Below, piece after piece: positions 26,701 to 37,884 of a stretch of DNA of 64,000 nucleotides (positions are counted from its first letter, which is position 1; every line of letters starts with the position of its first letter). Source of the stretch: Ailanthus altissimus (lineage: Eukaryota; Streptophyta; Magnoliopsida; Sapindales; Simaroubaceae); the NCBI GenBank assembly GCA_946807835.1, contig OX327686.1, positions 6,138,001 through 6,202,000 of the forward strand, in the 5' to 3' direction. Under the pieces are notes generated by a model, which was given only the letters and a program-made list of their open reading frames with translations, did no database searches and had not been told where the DNA came from. A program made the translations under genes and the position numbers.

Positions 26701-27980
26701 AAAGTTTACTTTAATGCCTCAAGTGTATTGAATCATCTCACAATTTTCCTATTACATGACAGGAAAAAGGGAGAAAAATACAGAGAAGCCGAACAGGAAA
26801 CTCATCAATTGGCAGTGCTAAACAAAGAAATATGTTCAAAAAATTCAAGAGGATGAATATGTTTACTTTATTGAGAACTAGCTACTCATTACAAGAGCAA
26901 GAAGGAAAAACTCCCATTCATCACTATTTTGGCTCCTTTGCCAACACATAAGACATTTTAAGCAGATGAGTAACCAATGGCAAGGTTGGCTCCTTTACTC
27001 ACGCGTAAGACATTTTAAGCAGATGAGTAACCAATGGCAAGGTGAAATGCTGGTTCTGGAAACATGTACAGATAAAGCTCACACTCATGGCCATCTATTC
27101 AAAGGTTGAATGAAATATTAACTACCTAGTAGTACAAGGATATCATCAAACAGCATAGAATGGGAACATGTAAGTCTACTTTTGAAGAGAAAATATTGAA
27201 GATTATCTGTGAGTGTATCAGCAATGCCTTTACAGATAATGCTTTCAAGTAAAGGCACCTGAAAAATGATCACCAAAATGTGTATCAAGTATTACAGAGA
27301 AGAAAAGAAAAAGGAGAACTTGAAGCACATTTGTGAATTGAAAAAAAAAGGGGGAAAAAAAAAAGTGCTCTTCCGAAGAAGCAACTATCTCCTCTCTAGA
27401 ATGTACTCCAGGTGCTTTGTACTTCAACCAAACACAGCAAAAAATTTTAAAAACACTCTAAACGCGCCCAATTCAATTGAAGCCATTTTTATTATTCTGT
27501 TTGTTTCAAGTTCCAGAGCTCGCTCTTAACTTAACATACACTGAGTTCTTTCCTTAAGAATTTAACTGTTTTAACTTTAAAACTATATTTGCAAAATCCC
27601 TGAAAACAGAAACAAAGACTAAAAAGATAATGGCAATGAAAACAGACCTCGGAGGCAACCATGGGAAAATTGCCGGCATTGGGAGCAGCACCTCCCTTAC
27701 GCCAATTGAGAAGTCGAATAGCATCAGCGGAGTCTTTGGACATGCCGAGGGCGTCGATGAGGCAGTTGGCGAGCACCGACTCTTTGAGGCCATAGCTGCC
27801 TCTTTCTCGGTCCAAAGACGGCAGAATCAGCCTCAAGGCGCTGAAGTAGTCGCTCGAGTCGCAGTACGTGTCCAGGAATTTGCGAATCTTGGAGCGTTTC
27901 TTGGCCGCTGGTTTCGTCTTCTGTATCCAATTGAAGAGACTCACTAAAACGCTCAACTTCGTTTCCTCGGTCTTCGTCAT
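11759..27980 (-). CDS. LIG4: DNA ligase IV, 27 coding exons
   Basis: ATP-dependent ligase that seals double-strand breaks in non-homologous end joining, as a nuclear complex with XRCC4. Exons (5'->3'): 27980-27648, 26618-26527, 25564-25479, 25388-25252, 23484-23410, 23321-23230, 22862-22791, 22499-22420, 22302-22265, 22176-22170, 22019-21864, 20928-20853, 18903-18779, 18691-18657, 18563-18505, 17935-17852, 17424-17329, 17172-17124, 16988-16901, 16771-16568, 15789-15664, 15571-15472, 15350-15245, 15005-14875, 14720-14559, 13304-13149, 12485-11759. All introns are GT-AG; total 3492 nt, 1163 residues, no frame break. Residues 1-216: DNA-binding domain. Catalytic KFDGDR with Lys252; DGE 300-302; FDVLYVG about 341-347; EGIVLK 417-422; KWLKLK 436-441. 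First BRCT about 655-745, XRCC4-contact segment about 747-765, second BRCT about 790-915. The tail (922-1163) is plant-type, with KRKRGRP near 968-974, acidic runs and a [18 protein letters not shown] end. Start: ATG 27980; the frame upstream begins only with GTG. Confidence 0.95.
16305..16331. repeat. GA microsatellite in a LIG4 intron
   Basis: Perfect (ga)n run of roughly 25 bp in the intron between 16568 and 15789. A related purine-rich stretch follows near 16430-16460. Confidence 0.8.
18036..18330. repeat. Dispersed repeat with 'ttacctgtaagtttaagttt' motifs (LIG4 intron)
   Basis: The motif CTTACCT(A/G)TAAG(C/T)TTAAG(C/T)TTTTA occurs near 18040, 18212 and 18244, with 'aagtggtaaa' following. 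The same phrase recurs near 24645 and 24860 in another LIG4 intron, so this is a dispersed element, probably a small transposon or LTR fragment. Confidence 0.55.
18904..20852. other. 1.95-kb LIG4 intron with an unidentified reading-frame remnant
   Basis: On the minus strand about 19845-19555 stays open for 96 codons. It encodes a charged, Leu/Glu/Arg-rich stretch ([20 protein letters not shown]) that could form a coiled coil. I do not recognise a family. It may be a transposon gag-like remnant; nothing confirms it as a gene. Confidence 0.35.
21045..21300. repeat. Possible hAT-like MITE in a LIG4 intron
   Basis: Dense 'gcacttttgac', 'aagtgcttcttc', 'agtacttttgagtac' and 'aaaagcagttttg' motifs in both orientations. 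Such AGCACTTTT words are typical of hAT-derived miniature elements of dicots. A similar motif-rich stretch lies at 55540-55850. Ends and target duplication were not resolved. Confidence 0.35.
22170..22176 (-). other. LIG4: 7-nt LIG4 microexon (coding exon 10)
   Basis: On the minus strand the bases TTGTGCT are flanked by AG upstream and GTATCC downstream. Exon 9 ends at 22265 in phase 0 (..DRQ) and the next recognisable exon starts at 22019 with AT before GTT GCA. A direct join shifts frame and leaves out two to three residues. Inserting TTG TGC T restores Leu-Cys-Tyr and the conserved [12 protein letters not shown] sequence. The flanking introns are 88 and 150 nt. Confidence 0.9.
23590..24215. 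other. Candidate mitochondrial DNA insertion (NUMT) in LIG4 intron 4
   Basis: This stretch stands out by composition. Two 60-base lines counted here (23881 and 24061) are 53% and 55% G+C, against 30% for the line at 24541. Its style (short AAG/GAAG runs, 'aataaagccggct', 'tactcgagataaaagtaag'-like phrases, no codon structure) resembles eudicot mitochondrial intergenic DNA. It contains no mitochondrial gene that I recognise, so the origin is inferred. Borders are approximate. Confidence 0.4.
24630..24905. repeat. Dispersed 'taagcttaagttttta' repeat (LIG4 intron 4)
   Basis: Two phrases, 'gcctataagtttaagctttt' near 24650 and 'ttacctgtaagcttaagttt' near 24862, match those at 18.04-18.26 kb. Confidence 0.5.
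26929..27042. repeat. 57-bp tandem duplication in LIG4 intron 1
   Basis: Units 26929-26985 and 26986-27042 both start 'ttggctccttt' and end 'taaccaatggcaagg'. They differ at only about five positions, clustered around 'gccaacacat' versus 'actcacgcg'. This is a recent local duplication. Confidence 0.85.
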
Positions 27981-28099
27981 TTTTTCGCGAGATCTGTCAT
28001 TCACTTCTTCCCACTCGGTTGGTTTTCCTATTGCCTTCGGCTGCTCAATGGTGTGCTCGAGACTCTTCCGACCGGAAGAAATGTTTATTATAATTTGTT

Positions 28100-29705
28100 T
28101 TTTCTTTTTTGAAAGGACGTTTATTATATTATTGTTCCCTTTGGAAAAAAAGTAAAAGACATTTTGACCAAAAATTGATAAAAGGATTAGTTTAATTATC
28201 CTGTTTTTTAAATTTCTTGTTTACATCTTGCCATTAGCTGACTGACGTTTGATTTCACTAAATACGTAATTTGAAGTGAGCATTTACCATTTTCTCCTTA
28301 AAAGATAGAGCACGTATACCTTGAACGATGATGTGTCATAATAAAATATAAAAAAGGAAACGGTCTTTAAGGTGCTAAATTTTGAAGGGAAAAATCATAT
28401 GTCGTGCAGATTTTGCCCTGAAATAAATGTAAAATATATATTTTGTTACGATCTTAAGAATAAAAATAGTTCTTTATAGAGTGTGAGGACTGTTGAGTTG
28501 GTTGAATTTCATTACAGTTCACTCTTTATTTGAGTTTAATTTTTTCTTTTTTAAGTAGTGCGTAAAAAAAATATTAGTTGAATTCTTCTAAAACTCATTC
28601 TTTACTTGGGTTTGATTTTTCTTTCTTTTAAGTGGTGCATGAAAAAAATGTTGTATACAATTCTCTTAAAAAAAAAATAGTCCTTTATGTTATTTAACTA
28701 TGTAATTATTAACTGTTTAATTTATTTAATTATTATAATTATTTAAAAAAAATTTAGGTCTTGTGATGCCCAAAAATAATGTTTTAGCCTTTTTTCTTTT
28801 TAATTATTTTTCTACCATTTTTTACAATATCTATGCACTTGAGTGAGAGAGAAAAAAAATTATAAATATTTAGAACTAGAGGTAAAATTATCTAAATTTA
28901 ATTATTTTAGTTATAAAAAATTAAAACATTCTTGTGTGGCTAAAAAAGAATTCTTATAAAATTAGATGCCATTTTTTAAATTTTTTTATAATAGAGAAAA
29001 ATATTATCAAGAACTTTTTGTTAATGAATTCTATTCATTTCGACTAGGGCTCGACAAAAGGTTTGATCTCTAACCTACGTGAGTATTCAACTCAAAAATT
29101 TTAGGTTGGGACAGGATCGAGTCCTACATTTGGGATCAATTTAGTCTTCATGAGGGACTCGATCTCAAATTAAAAATCAATTATCTCTTCTTGTCTCTCT
29201 TAGACTTGCACTCTCAATCACTCCTTTCATCTCTCAAATCTCGGCTTAATATCACCCACACTTATCAATTAGCGTAGCACCACCGCCACACCACATCATC
29301 CAACGTCCAGTTAACAATCACTCTCAGGTCTCAGCTCATTTCTTTTTAAGTTTTCTCAGCCTGGTCTCTCACTATCGTCGCTATTGCCATGCACGCCCAT
29401 TGCCACTGTGTCTACAACAATCTCTTTCCTTGACGCTATCAATCACCACCAAGCTAGGTACCATCGTATGCTTATAGATTGCTACCCTTTTGCAATTGCA
29501 TGTATTGTTTTTTGTGTAAATTAGGAAAAACAAAATTAAGAAAAGTAATAATTTCTTTGTTTTTTTTGTTGATGAAATCTCAATACTTTGTGACCTTGGT
29601 CTTTGAGTTTGTGAATACTAAATAATTAGTAAGTGTAAAGTGTAAACAATGTGTGTAATTGTGAGAGACAGACATATCATTTTGGCAACAAAAAAATATA
29701 TTAAA
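28100..29705. other. AT-rich spacer, LIG4 5' flank to copia element
   Basis: Duplicated phrases 'tgagtttaattttttctttttt..agtggtgc' near 28530 and 28610 suggest a local repeat. No gene is recognised. The LIG4 5' UTR lies immediately 5' of 27980. Confidence 0.5.
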
Positions 29706-29710
29706 ATTTT

Positions 29711-30445
29711 TGTTGAAGTGGAAGTACATAAACAAGTAAAAAATTTACACAAACAATATAATAATGTAGAACAAGTTATTAAGAAATAAATAGAGAAAGT
29801 AGTAGAAGAAGAACACACAAAGAATTACGTGGTTCAACAACTTGCCTATGTCCATGACGGATCAAGATCACACTCTTCTCTTATTATGAATCACAAGGCA
29901 CTCACAAAATATGCCTTTTACAAGAAAGATCACAAAGAAAACTCTCTCACTCTAGAGATTTTCTCTCACAAAGAGCCACAAATATCTCTTGTTTATCACA
30001 AAGATTGTCAAGATTTTTAGTTGATCACAAAAATGTGTTTACAAGTCAATTGATAGCCTTTATATAGGCTTTGAGACGACCTAAGTTTACCCTATACGTG
30101 TGGGAGTCGTATTAGGAAGTCCTGGAGCAAGTGGGAGACAAAATAAGGAAGTTTCCTTATTTCGGGATACTGTTCCCGTCTCTAGAGTCGCAACGTTGGG
30201 CTCTCATCGCTGCGGCGCTGGCGCGCTTCTGCTGAGCACTGCGGTGCTGACCTCCTGGCGCCGTAGCGCTCAAGTTCTGAACTGAGAGCCGTAGCGCTTA
30301 TGCCTGGTCGCCGCGGCGCTAGCGCCTGGTGTGTCCTTCTTCGTATTTTGCATCCTTTCGCGTCCGTCTTCGATCCGTGTGCACCCTACGCACTTGGCTT
30401 GATCTCCAAATCATATTCCGATGATTTTCAATCAATATCTTTACA
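29711..30445 (-). repeat. 3' LTR of the copia element
   Basis: 735 bp, TGTTGAAGTGG..TTTACA on the plus strand. It includes a TATATAGG box-like stretch near 30060 and a GC-rich segment (30190-30330) built from variants of 'gcggcgctggcgc'. The GC-rich part stands out from the AT-rich surroundings. Confidence 0.9.
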
Positions 30446-30457
30446 AATCCCCTCATT
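30446..30457 (-). other. Polypurine tract of the copia element
   Basis: AATGAGGGGATT on the minus strand lies immediately upstream of the 3' LTR. This is the expected primer site for plus-strand DNA synthesis. Confidence 0.8.
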
Positions 30458-30514
30458 GATTCAAAATCATCCACAAAGTAACTCGATCTTTCATTTTTGC
30501 ATCTTCAGTCACCC

Positions 30515-33500
30515 TTACAAAGTAGTGACTCCGGTTAAGTCCTTGCATAGGATGAACTTAACCAAGGATAGTGGCTTAGTCAACATATCCGCAGAGTTTT
30601 TAGATGACGTTATCTTTGTTAGACTAACTTCACCACTTTGGATAATCTCACGAATATAATGGAACCTCACATCAATGTGTTTCGACCTCTCGTGGAATAC
30701 TTGATGCTTGCTTAGGTGTATGGCACTCTGGCTATCACAATACACACCGGTGTTTACATCTTCACTAGCCAATACCTCCGCGCATATGCCTTTTAACCAC
30801 ACAACCTCCTTGATAGCTTCACCAATAGCTATGTACTCTGCCTCTGTGGTAGATAGTGCAACCACATGTTGTAGAACTGATCTCCAACATACACTACACC
30901 CAAACACTGTGAATACGTAGCCTGTCAACAATCTTCTCTTGTCAAGATCACTTGCATAATCTAAGTCTACGTACCTTCTTACCATTTCATTGCTGTCTTT
31001 ATCCCTTTTATATATCAACCAGTGATTTGACGTCCCCTTGAGATATCTTAGAATCCACTTTACTGCAAGCCAGTGATCTTTTCCTAGATTCACCATGTAT
31101 CTACTTACCACACTCACAGTCTGTGCTATGTTTGGTCTTGTGCAAACCATTGCATATATGATGCTCCCCACAGCGCTTGCATACGGTACTTTACTCATCT
31201 GTAGTTTCTCTTCATCGGATGTCGGCGACTGTGCTGCTGAAAGTCTTAAATGCATAGCCAAAGGAGTAGAGACAACCTTCGCATTTGACATACCAAACTT
31301 CTCCAAAATTTTGACTATATATCGCTATTGGAACAAGAAGATAACATCTCTTTTTTCCCTCACAATATCCATACCCAAAATTCTCTTTGTTGCTCCCAAA
31401 TCCTTCATTTCAAACTTGCCACTCAATTGCTTCTTAAGCTTCTGTATTTCTTCCATATTCTTGCATGCGATCAACATATCATCGACGTATAGAAGCAAAT
31501 ACATCATCCCATAACTTATGTTTTTTAAGTACACACATCCGTCATACTTGCTTCTATTAAAGCCACAAGCCATCATAAACTCATCAAATCTCCTATACCA
31601 CTGTCTAGGTGATTGCTTTAACCCGTATAATGACTTCTTTAGCAAATAAGCATGATCTTCTTTTTCGGGCTCCTTGAACCCTTGCGGCTGTGCCATGTAT
31701 ATCGTTTCTTCAAGCTCTCCATGTAGAAAAGCTATCTTTACATCCACCAGCTCTAGATGTAAATCAAGGTTTGCACATATGGCTAACAAAATCCTAATAG
31801 ATGTGTGCTTGACAACTGAAGAGAATATCTCATGAAAATTGACTCCCTCTCTCTGAGTAAAACCTTATGCTACGAACCTAGCCTTGAATCTCATAGGCTC
31901 AATCCCCGATATCCCCTCCTTCACCTTATACACCCACTTGCACCTGACTAGCTTCTTTTGAGGTCTCTCTACCAACTTCTAGGTATTATTCTTCCTAAAA
32001 GAACAAATTTCTTCTTTCATGGCCTGCTGCCATTCTTTCTTTTTTTCACTCTTCATAGCCTCACCATATGTCCTAGGCTCATCATACTCAATAGTGTAAG
32101 CAGAATTAAAAGCATGAGTAACTAAGTCTGCTTGTGCATACCTGACTGATGGGTTAATCGTTCTCCTTAGCCTGTCTCTAGTAAGCTGGTACTCTTCAAG
32201 TTCCAACTCAGGAGTTCTGGTCTTCTTTTGGATGGACTTAGAGAAACTCGCTGGTGTTCTTGGTTCATCTTCAAGGATCTCCTTGTTGAAGCATTAATCT
32301 GGGGGCATATCAGATTCATTTTCAGGCTTTACTTCAACTTTTATTGACTCAGGTGCTGAGTCTTCCTCGGTCGCAGGTTCTTCTTTCTCATCTTCTTAGG
32401 AGGTTTTCAGCATCGTCATCTCATCGAACGTCACATCACGACTTATGATACTCCTTGGTGGTGTTAAGTCTTTACACTACACCTTGTATCCTTTTACTCC
32501 TTCAAGATATCCTATGAATACCTCTTTGATAACTCTAGGTTCCAACTTTCCCTCCTTAACATGTACAAAGGCAGGACAACCAAATATTCTGAGGTGGTCA
32601 TACTTCAGAGGATTGCCAGACCATTTCTCTTCTGGCATCTTGAAGTCAATTATTAATGAGGGACTTCTATTAATCAAGTAAGCTGCAGTCACTACAGCTT
32701 CTCCTCAGAATGTCTTGGACATCTTTGCATTGGTAAGCATGCATCTAACCCTTTCAAGTAGGGTCATGTTCATCCTCTCAGCTACCCTATTCTGCTACAG
32801 TGTTGATCTTACCGTTCTATACCTTGCAATTTCATGCTTGGCACAAAACCCATCAAACTCTCTGTTGCAAAATTTGAGGCCGTTGTCAGTTCTCAACCTC
32901 TTCACTCTTTTGCCAGTCTGATTCTCAATAAGAGCCTTCGTGAACACATCAAATACTTGATCCTTGCTCTTCAACACATAGACCCACAGCTTCCTTGAAA
33001 AGTCATCAATCAAGTTGAGAAAATACCTGGCACCACCACGAGTAACTGTCTGAGCTGGTCCTCAAAGATCCGAGTATATGTAGTCAAGAGTCCCCTTAGT
33101 CTTGTGCTCGCCGGTACTGAACCTCACCCTATGTGTTTTCCCAAGCACACAAAACTCCAAGGGCTGGAACATATCCTCACCAAATGCCTTTTGACTATAT
33201 AACTCCTTTAGGTTTCTCTTGCCTAGATGAGCCAGTCTAAGATGCCACAACTTGGTTTGCATACTCTTATCATCTACAGAGAATAGTACAGACCCACTCA
33301 TGACTTCACCCTTAAGCACATAAACACCTTTGCACTTCTCTCCTCTCATTACCACCATGGAACCTTTCAAAACTCTTAAAATCCTTCCGTCGATCCTGAT
33401 GTAACATCCATTCTAGTCTAATGTCCCCAGTGAGATCAAGTTTCTCTTTAAGTCAGGAACATACCTAACATCTGTCAACTCTCTCACTCGCACATCATGC

Positions 33501-33664
33501 AACCTAAGCTTAACACTATCAATTCCCATCATTTGACATGCAACATCATTACCCATTAAAACCTTACCACCACTAATGGGCTGGAAATTTGTAAACCAAG
33601 ATTTGTGCGAGCACATGTGAAAAGTACAACCAGAATCTAAAACTCATTGTTTAGAGTTCATACC
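30515..33664 (-). pseudogene. copia pol (protease, integrase, RT, RNase H), broken
   Basis: One reading frame continues from about 33664 to the stop at 30515-30517 but has at least 11 in-frame stops (low ends at 33644, 33413, 33062, 32795, 32705, 32477, 32396, 32294, 31979, 31865, 31325). Visible domains: protease DSGCTFHM just after the first stop; integrase zinc region HLRLAHLGKRN with a degraded CxxC (CVLG) near 33.2 kb; integrase core around DDFSRKLWVYV (33.0 kb) and NGVAERMN-like text (32.78 kb); reverse transcriptase with LLLYVDDMLIA (about 31.49 kb); RNase H with STTEAEYIAIGEA (about 30.84 kb). Five of the stops replace what is Trp in the family. The protein cannot be made intact. Confidence 0.9.
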
Positions 33665-34480
33665 ACTAGTAGCGACGAGTGTCTCTGCTCTGTCATAGCT
33701 ATCATCATAGGAATCGCAGCATCCACTTTCTTCTTGTCTTGTGCTCTATTCTCAGGACAGTCCTTTATGAAGTGCCCCTCTTTCTTGCAACAATAGCACT
33801 TCCTAGGAGTCCTAGATTTGACCTTGAGACTTTTTCTTTCCATCTCTATATGAGGGCCTTCCTCTTACAGATAAGCTTTCTGCATTGCCCTCGATCTACT
33901 TTCCTAATAACTTTGAGTTTAATGATGATTTCACATCACTCATCGTTAAACTCTCTCTGTCGTAGAGTAGTGTATCAACAAAACTCTCATAGCTCTTGAG
34001 GAGTGAATTTAGCAGGATAATTGCTCTATCTTCATCTTCTATCTTGATATTGATAGACTCAAGATTAAGGACGATCTTATTAAAGGCGTCTATATGATCT
34101 TTCATCAGCGTCTCCTTTGACATGGACAGCTGATATAGCTTCTTCTTTATATGTAATCTGTTGGCCAACGATTTCCTCATATAAAGAGAGTCCAGCTTCT
34201 TCCAAAGACCTATTAGCGTCATCTCACCTGCTACTTCCCTTAGTACTTCATCGCTCAATGACAGAACGATTGTGCTATGAACTCTTTCTTGAATGTCATT
34301 TCTTTCTGCCTCAACTCTAGATGACTCTGGCGTCTTCTCTTCATCACTAGATGGAGCTGTAATCTCCTCTAATGCCGAACCAAGCCTTTGGCTCATCAAC
34401 AACGCCTTAACCTTCATCTTCCACAAGTTGAAGTCATTCATACCGTTGAATTTCTCTACCTCGTACTTAGGTGTGGCCAT
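33658..34480 (-). pseudogene. copia gag with zinc knuckle, frameshifted
   Basis: The gag frame starts at ATG 34480 (MATPKYEVEKFNGMNDFNLW) and runs to a stop at 33896, covering the UBN2-type gag region. The zinc knuckle CYCCKKEGHFIKDC lies downstream in a different frame (33843-33658), and the protease follows in the first frame again. At least two single-base indels therefore separate them. Gag normally forms the particle shell and binds RNA through the knuckle. Confidence 0.88.
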
Positions 34481-34497
34481 GTCTGCTTAGAACCAAA

Positions 34498-34509
34498 GCT
34501 CAGATACCA
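34498..34509 (-). other. Primer-binding site, initiator tRNA-Met type
   Basis: TGGTATCTGAGC on the minus strand lies 3 nt inside the 5' LTR end. It matches the 3' end complement of plant initiator tRNA-Met (TGGTATCAGAGC) with one mismatch. Confidence 0.85.
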
Positions 34510-34512
34510 GTT

Positions 34513-35251
34513 TATTGAAGTGGAAGCACACAAACAAGCAAAAAATTCACCCAAGCAATATAATAATGCAGAACAAGTTATTAAGAAATAAATAGAGAAA
34601 GGGGTAGAAGAAGAACACATAAAGAATTACGTGGTTCGGTAACTTGCCTACGTCCACGACGGATCAAGATCACACTTTTCTCTTATTATGAATCACAAGG
34701 CACTCACAAAGTATGCCTTTTACAAGAAAAATTACAAAGAAAACTCTTTCTCTTACTCTAGGGATTTTCTCTCACAAAGAGCCACAAATATCTATTGTTT
34801 ATCACAAAGATTGTCAAGATTTCTAGTTGATCACAAAGATGTGTTTACAAGCCAATTGATAGCCTTTATATAGGTTTTCAGACGACCTAGGTTTATCTTA
34901 TACGTGTGGGAGTCGTATTAGGGAGTCCTGGAGCAAGTGGGAGATGAAATAAGGAAGTTTCCTTATTTCGGGATATTGTTCCCGTCTCCAGCGCCACGGC
35001 GCTGGGCTCTCATCGTCGCCACGCTGGCGCGCTTCTGCTGAGCGCTGCGGCGCTGGCCTCCTGGCACCGCAATGCTCAAGTTCTGGACTGAAGGTCGCGG
35101 CGCTCACGCGTGGTCGCCGCAGCGCTGGCACCTGATGCGCCTTTCTTCATTTTTTACCTCATTTCGCGTCCGTCTTCGATCCGTGTGCACCCTACGCACT
35201 TGGTTTGATCTCCAAATCATATTCCGATGATTTTCAATCAATATTTTCACA
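34513..35251 (-). repeat. 5' LTR of the copia element
   Basis: 739 bp, collinear with 29711-30445. The GC-rich 'gcggcgctggc' segment is at 34990-35130 and is better conserved as a repeat here than in the other LTR. Confidence 0.9.
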
Positions 35252-35654
35252 ACTTTTTAATAGTTTAAAGTTTGATTGGTTTCATTTTTATTGTCTCTAA
35301 TCACCAAGAATTAGATATAATATTTCAATTTCATTGTTTGTCTTTAATTTAATACATGGCATATCATCTCCACCAATTATTCTTTAAAGTTTAAATGCTT
35401 AAATTATACCCTTCAACTAAATTTGATATTAAACTAAATTTGATATCAGTAATAATAGTATATCAACTTAGCCTTTTTTCCCCTTGGCATAACATATAGA
35501 TGACAATCATTTGTCACTCAATTTTATTTAACTCTTTGAAATTATCATTGATGTGGGTATTAATTTAACTTTGTTTTTCATATAAATTTAGATTCAAGTT
35601 CAAAAAATAATGTAAGCGTGCAATCGCATGAAGATGAGGGAAGCGGTGAAGAGG

Positions 35655-37790
35655 AAGAACTCTTAATCTAAAAAGGTTCAGATCCAATCTAAAATAGTTT
35701 AAACTAGTGCTAAAAGTTAGTAAAGCTGAGGTTTATAAATGCTAGCAATTTGTACTGTTAAGAGTTAATATGTCATAAGAGTCAGCGAGATCTAAGAAGT
35801 TAGAACCTTGTCTATAATAGGACAAAGACTTCAGGGGACATTAATAATGACATAGTTGCAATAAGTGATAGGAAATGTCATTATGCAAGTGTGTTCTTAA
35901 ACACTGTGTTCCTGATCTATTTTCACCAATGCAGGTGAATTGGTGAATCCATTTTAAATATATTAGTATATATTTATATCTGTATGATACATATGGTTGT
36001 TTTTAAATGACTATGAGTTCAGTGGAAGCTCGTATAAGTATGCAGGTATTTAGTTAGGAGTGGGTAATAAACAGACTTATGAGAAACCCAATAGATATCT
36101 TATGAAATTGTCATTGGTAAGTCCTCTCGGGTTGAGTATTATTTGTAGTCCTTTGACCTAAGCTCCATGGTGGGCTTGTGGGTGATCATCATACTTTGAT
36201 TCCACGGATGTTAGAGACCTTTTATGGTCTGACAGCTATGCGTTATTGAGTGTGGTTCGATGCTCATGGAGTCTGGTGTGCGTATGTACATAGGTGTGTT
36301 GTATATCTGATGCTTCGAGATTATATCTCAGAAAGTCTTACGGCTATAAACAATAAACTTGAGAAAATGATTTTTCCACAAGGTTGAGCAATATAACAAA
36401 AGTGTTTGCTTATATTGTTCATCGAGATATGAATATGGAGATATGTTTATGGATGATCACATGGAAATTTGACGATACTGATTTATATCCATGTTTATCC
36501 AAGGTATAAGTGACGTAAGGATTCTATGTATACGTTCTGACCTTAATTTGTATAGTCTAATGTGCTAATTTATAATATCCATGACGTGTGCTTGGGACAT
36601 CAATCATAAACTCATGGAATAGTTCTATTTAATGAATCGAGCGTGAACCTAAGAAGTCCTGCAATATGAAATGTATTCACTGTGCACTGGGGTAGTATAC
36701 AGGATTGAATAATTCAATCTAGTAAAATTCAATAAAATTGAATATTTGTTTCAATAACCCTCGGGATACGCGCGTGTCAATATTTAAGTGTTAAGTACAA
36801 TTAATTAGTTAACAATTATTGTTGATCAATTAAATGGTGACACATGGCACAAAGTGAGCCTTCAAATCAATTACCTCAAATAGAAAGTTTGTTGGGACCC
36901 ACGTTGGGTTATAAGAAGGCTTAAGGGTTATTTTACTTAATCAATTATTTAATTATTAAATAATTAAAATATTTATTTATTTAATTATTAAATAAATTAT
37001 TAATTTAACTATGATTAATAGTTAACCTAATTTTGGTTAATAGTTAACCAAATGCTTAAGTTAAATTAAGATATTTAGTTAACTAAATTAGGGTTAAATT
37101 AGTTAACTATAGTTAAGTTAAAGTAATTAATATCTTAAGTAGACTTAAGAATTAAGTTTAATAAACTACGCTTAAGTTAATTATTAACTTTGATTTGGTT
37201 AAATTTAACTCTAGTTAATTGAAATAAATATTTTAATAATCCATGAAATCAATTCATTTTGATATATTTGCATCAAAGTGGCTGACCATTTATATGGAAG
37301 AGAGAGAAACACTTTGTTTAGTTCTAAAGAGTTAAAAACAAAGAAAAACAAAGGCTATTTCATCTTCTTTATTTCTTCCATTTGGCTAACCATAATACAA
37401 GAAATTGATGAAATAATTTTGTTATTTAAAGTGTTGAACTAGAACAAAATATCAATTGTTTTGTAATACATTGATTGTTCAAGAGTTGAACATTTTGATT
37501 AAGTGTTAATCAAGAAGGTTTAAATAGTTAAACCAAGTTGGATTCAAATCGATGCACTAGCTAATTAAATCCATCTCGTTGATCACTAAAACTACTAATA
37601 AGCTGCATTTTGAGCAATCTCTTGAATATTTAATCCAAAGACTTCAAAAGTAAACATTTCTCAATCTTAGTTTAATGTGATTAAAAGCATAAATTATGTT
37701 AAATACTTCCTGTGTATATGTATGTATGAGATGCGTATGTATGTATAAATGAACATAAAATCGCATGTGTACATCGTAGAATAACCGGCA
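35655..37790 (+). repeat. Unnamed 2.1-kb repeat, copy A
   Basis: Non-coding. Aligns by eye along most of its length with copies B and C. Shared landmarks in order: 'gatcc.atctaaa', 'ataagagtcagcga', 'gtcctttgacctaag', 'actttgattccac', 'actcatggaatagttctatt', 'gcattttgag'. Its first ~150 bp relative to B are missing. No protein domain, primer site or terminal TG..CA was resolved, so the class is unknown (possibly a non-autonomous LTR element). Confidence 0.75.
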
Positions 37791-37884
37791 CTTTCAAGTT
37801 AATAATCAACAAAAGGTTTTTAGTAAAGAACTTACTAGAGAGGGAAAGAGTAGTAATGTTGTGCCTAAGGGATAGAGTGAAGAT

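Larger units (their letters stand above)
29711..35251 (-). mobile_element. Decayed full-length Ty1/copia retrotransposon
   Basis: The element reads on the minus strand: 5' LTR 35251-34513, primer-binding site, gag, pol, polypurine tract, 3' LTR 30445-29711. LTRs start TG and end CA (one end is mutated to TA at 34513-34514). Flanking 5-mers are ATTTT (29706-29710) and ACTTT (35252-35256), an imperfect target duplication. The LTR pair differs at very roughly one position in eleven by eye, mostly transitions, so it is an old insertion. The pol order (protease, integrase, reverse transcriptase, RNase H) is copia. Confidence 0.93.

Noticed and set aside
27981..28004. LIG4 start at 28004
   Set aside because: It is a GTG. 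ATG 27980 begins [10 protein letters not shown]. An ATG at 28000 is in another frame and hits a stop after a few codons.
30708..31514. Plus-strand open frames across the copia element
   Set aside because: They are antisense shadows of the RT/RNase H frame on the minus strand.
34498..34509. tRNA-Met gene fragment
   Set aside because: Only the 12-nt complement of the tRNA 3' end is present, placed just inside an LTR. It is a primer-binding site.
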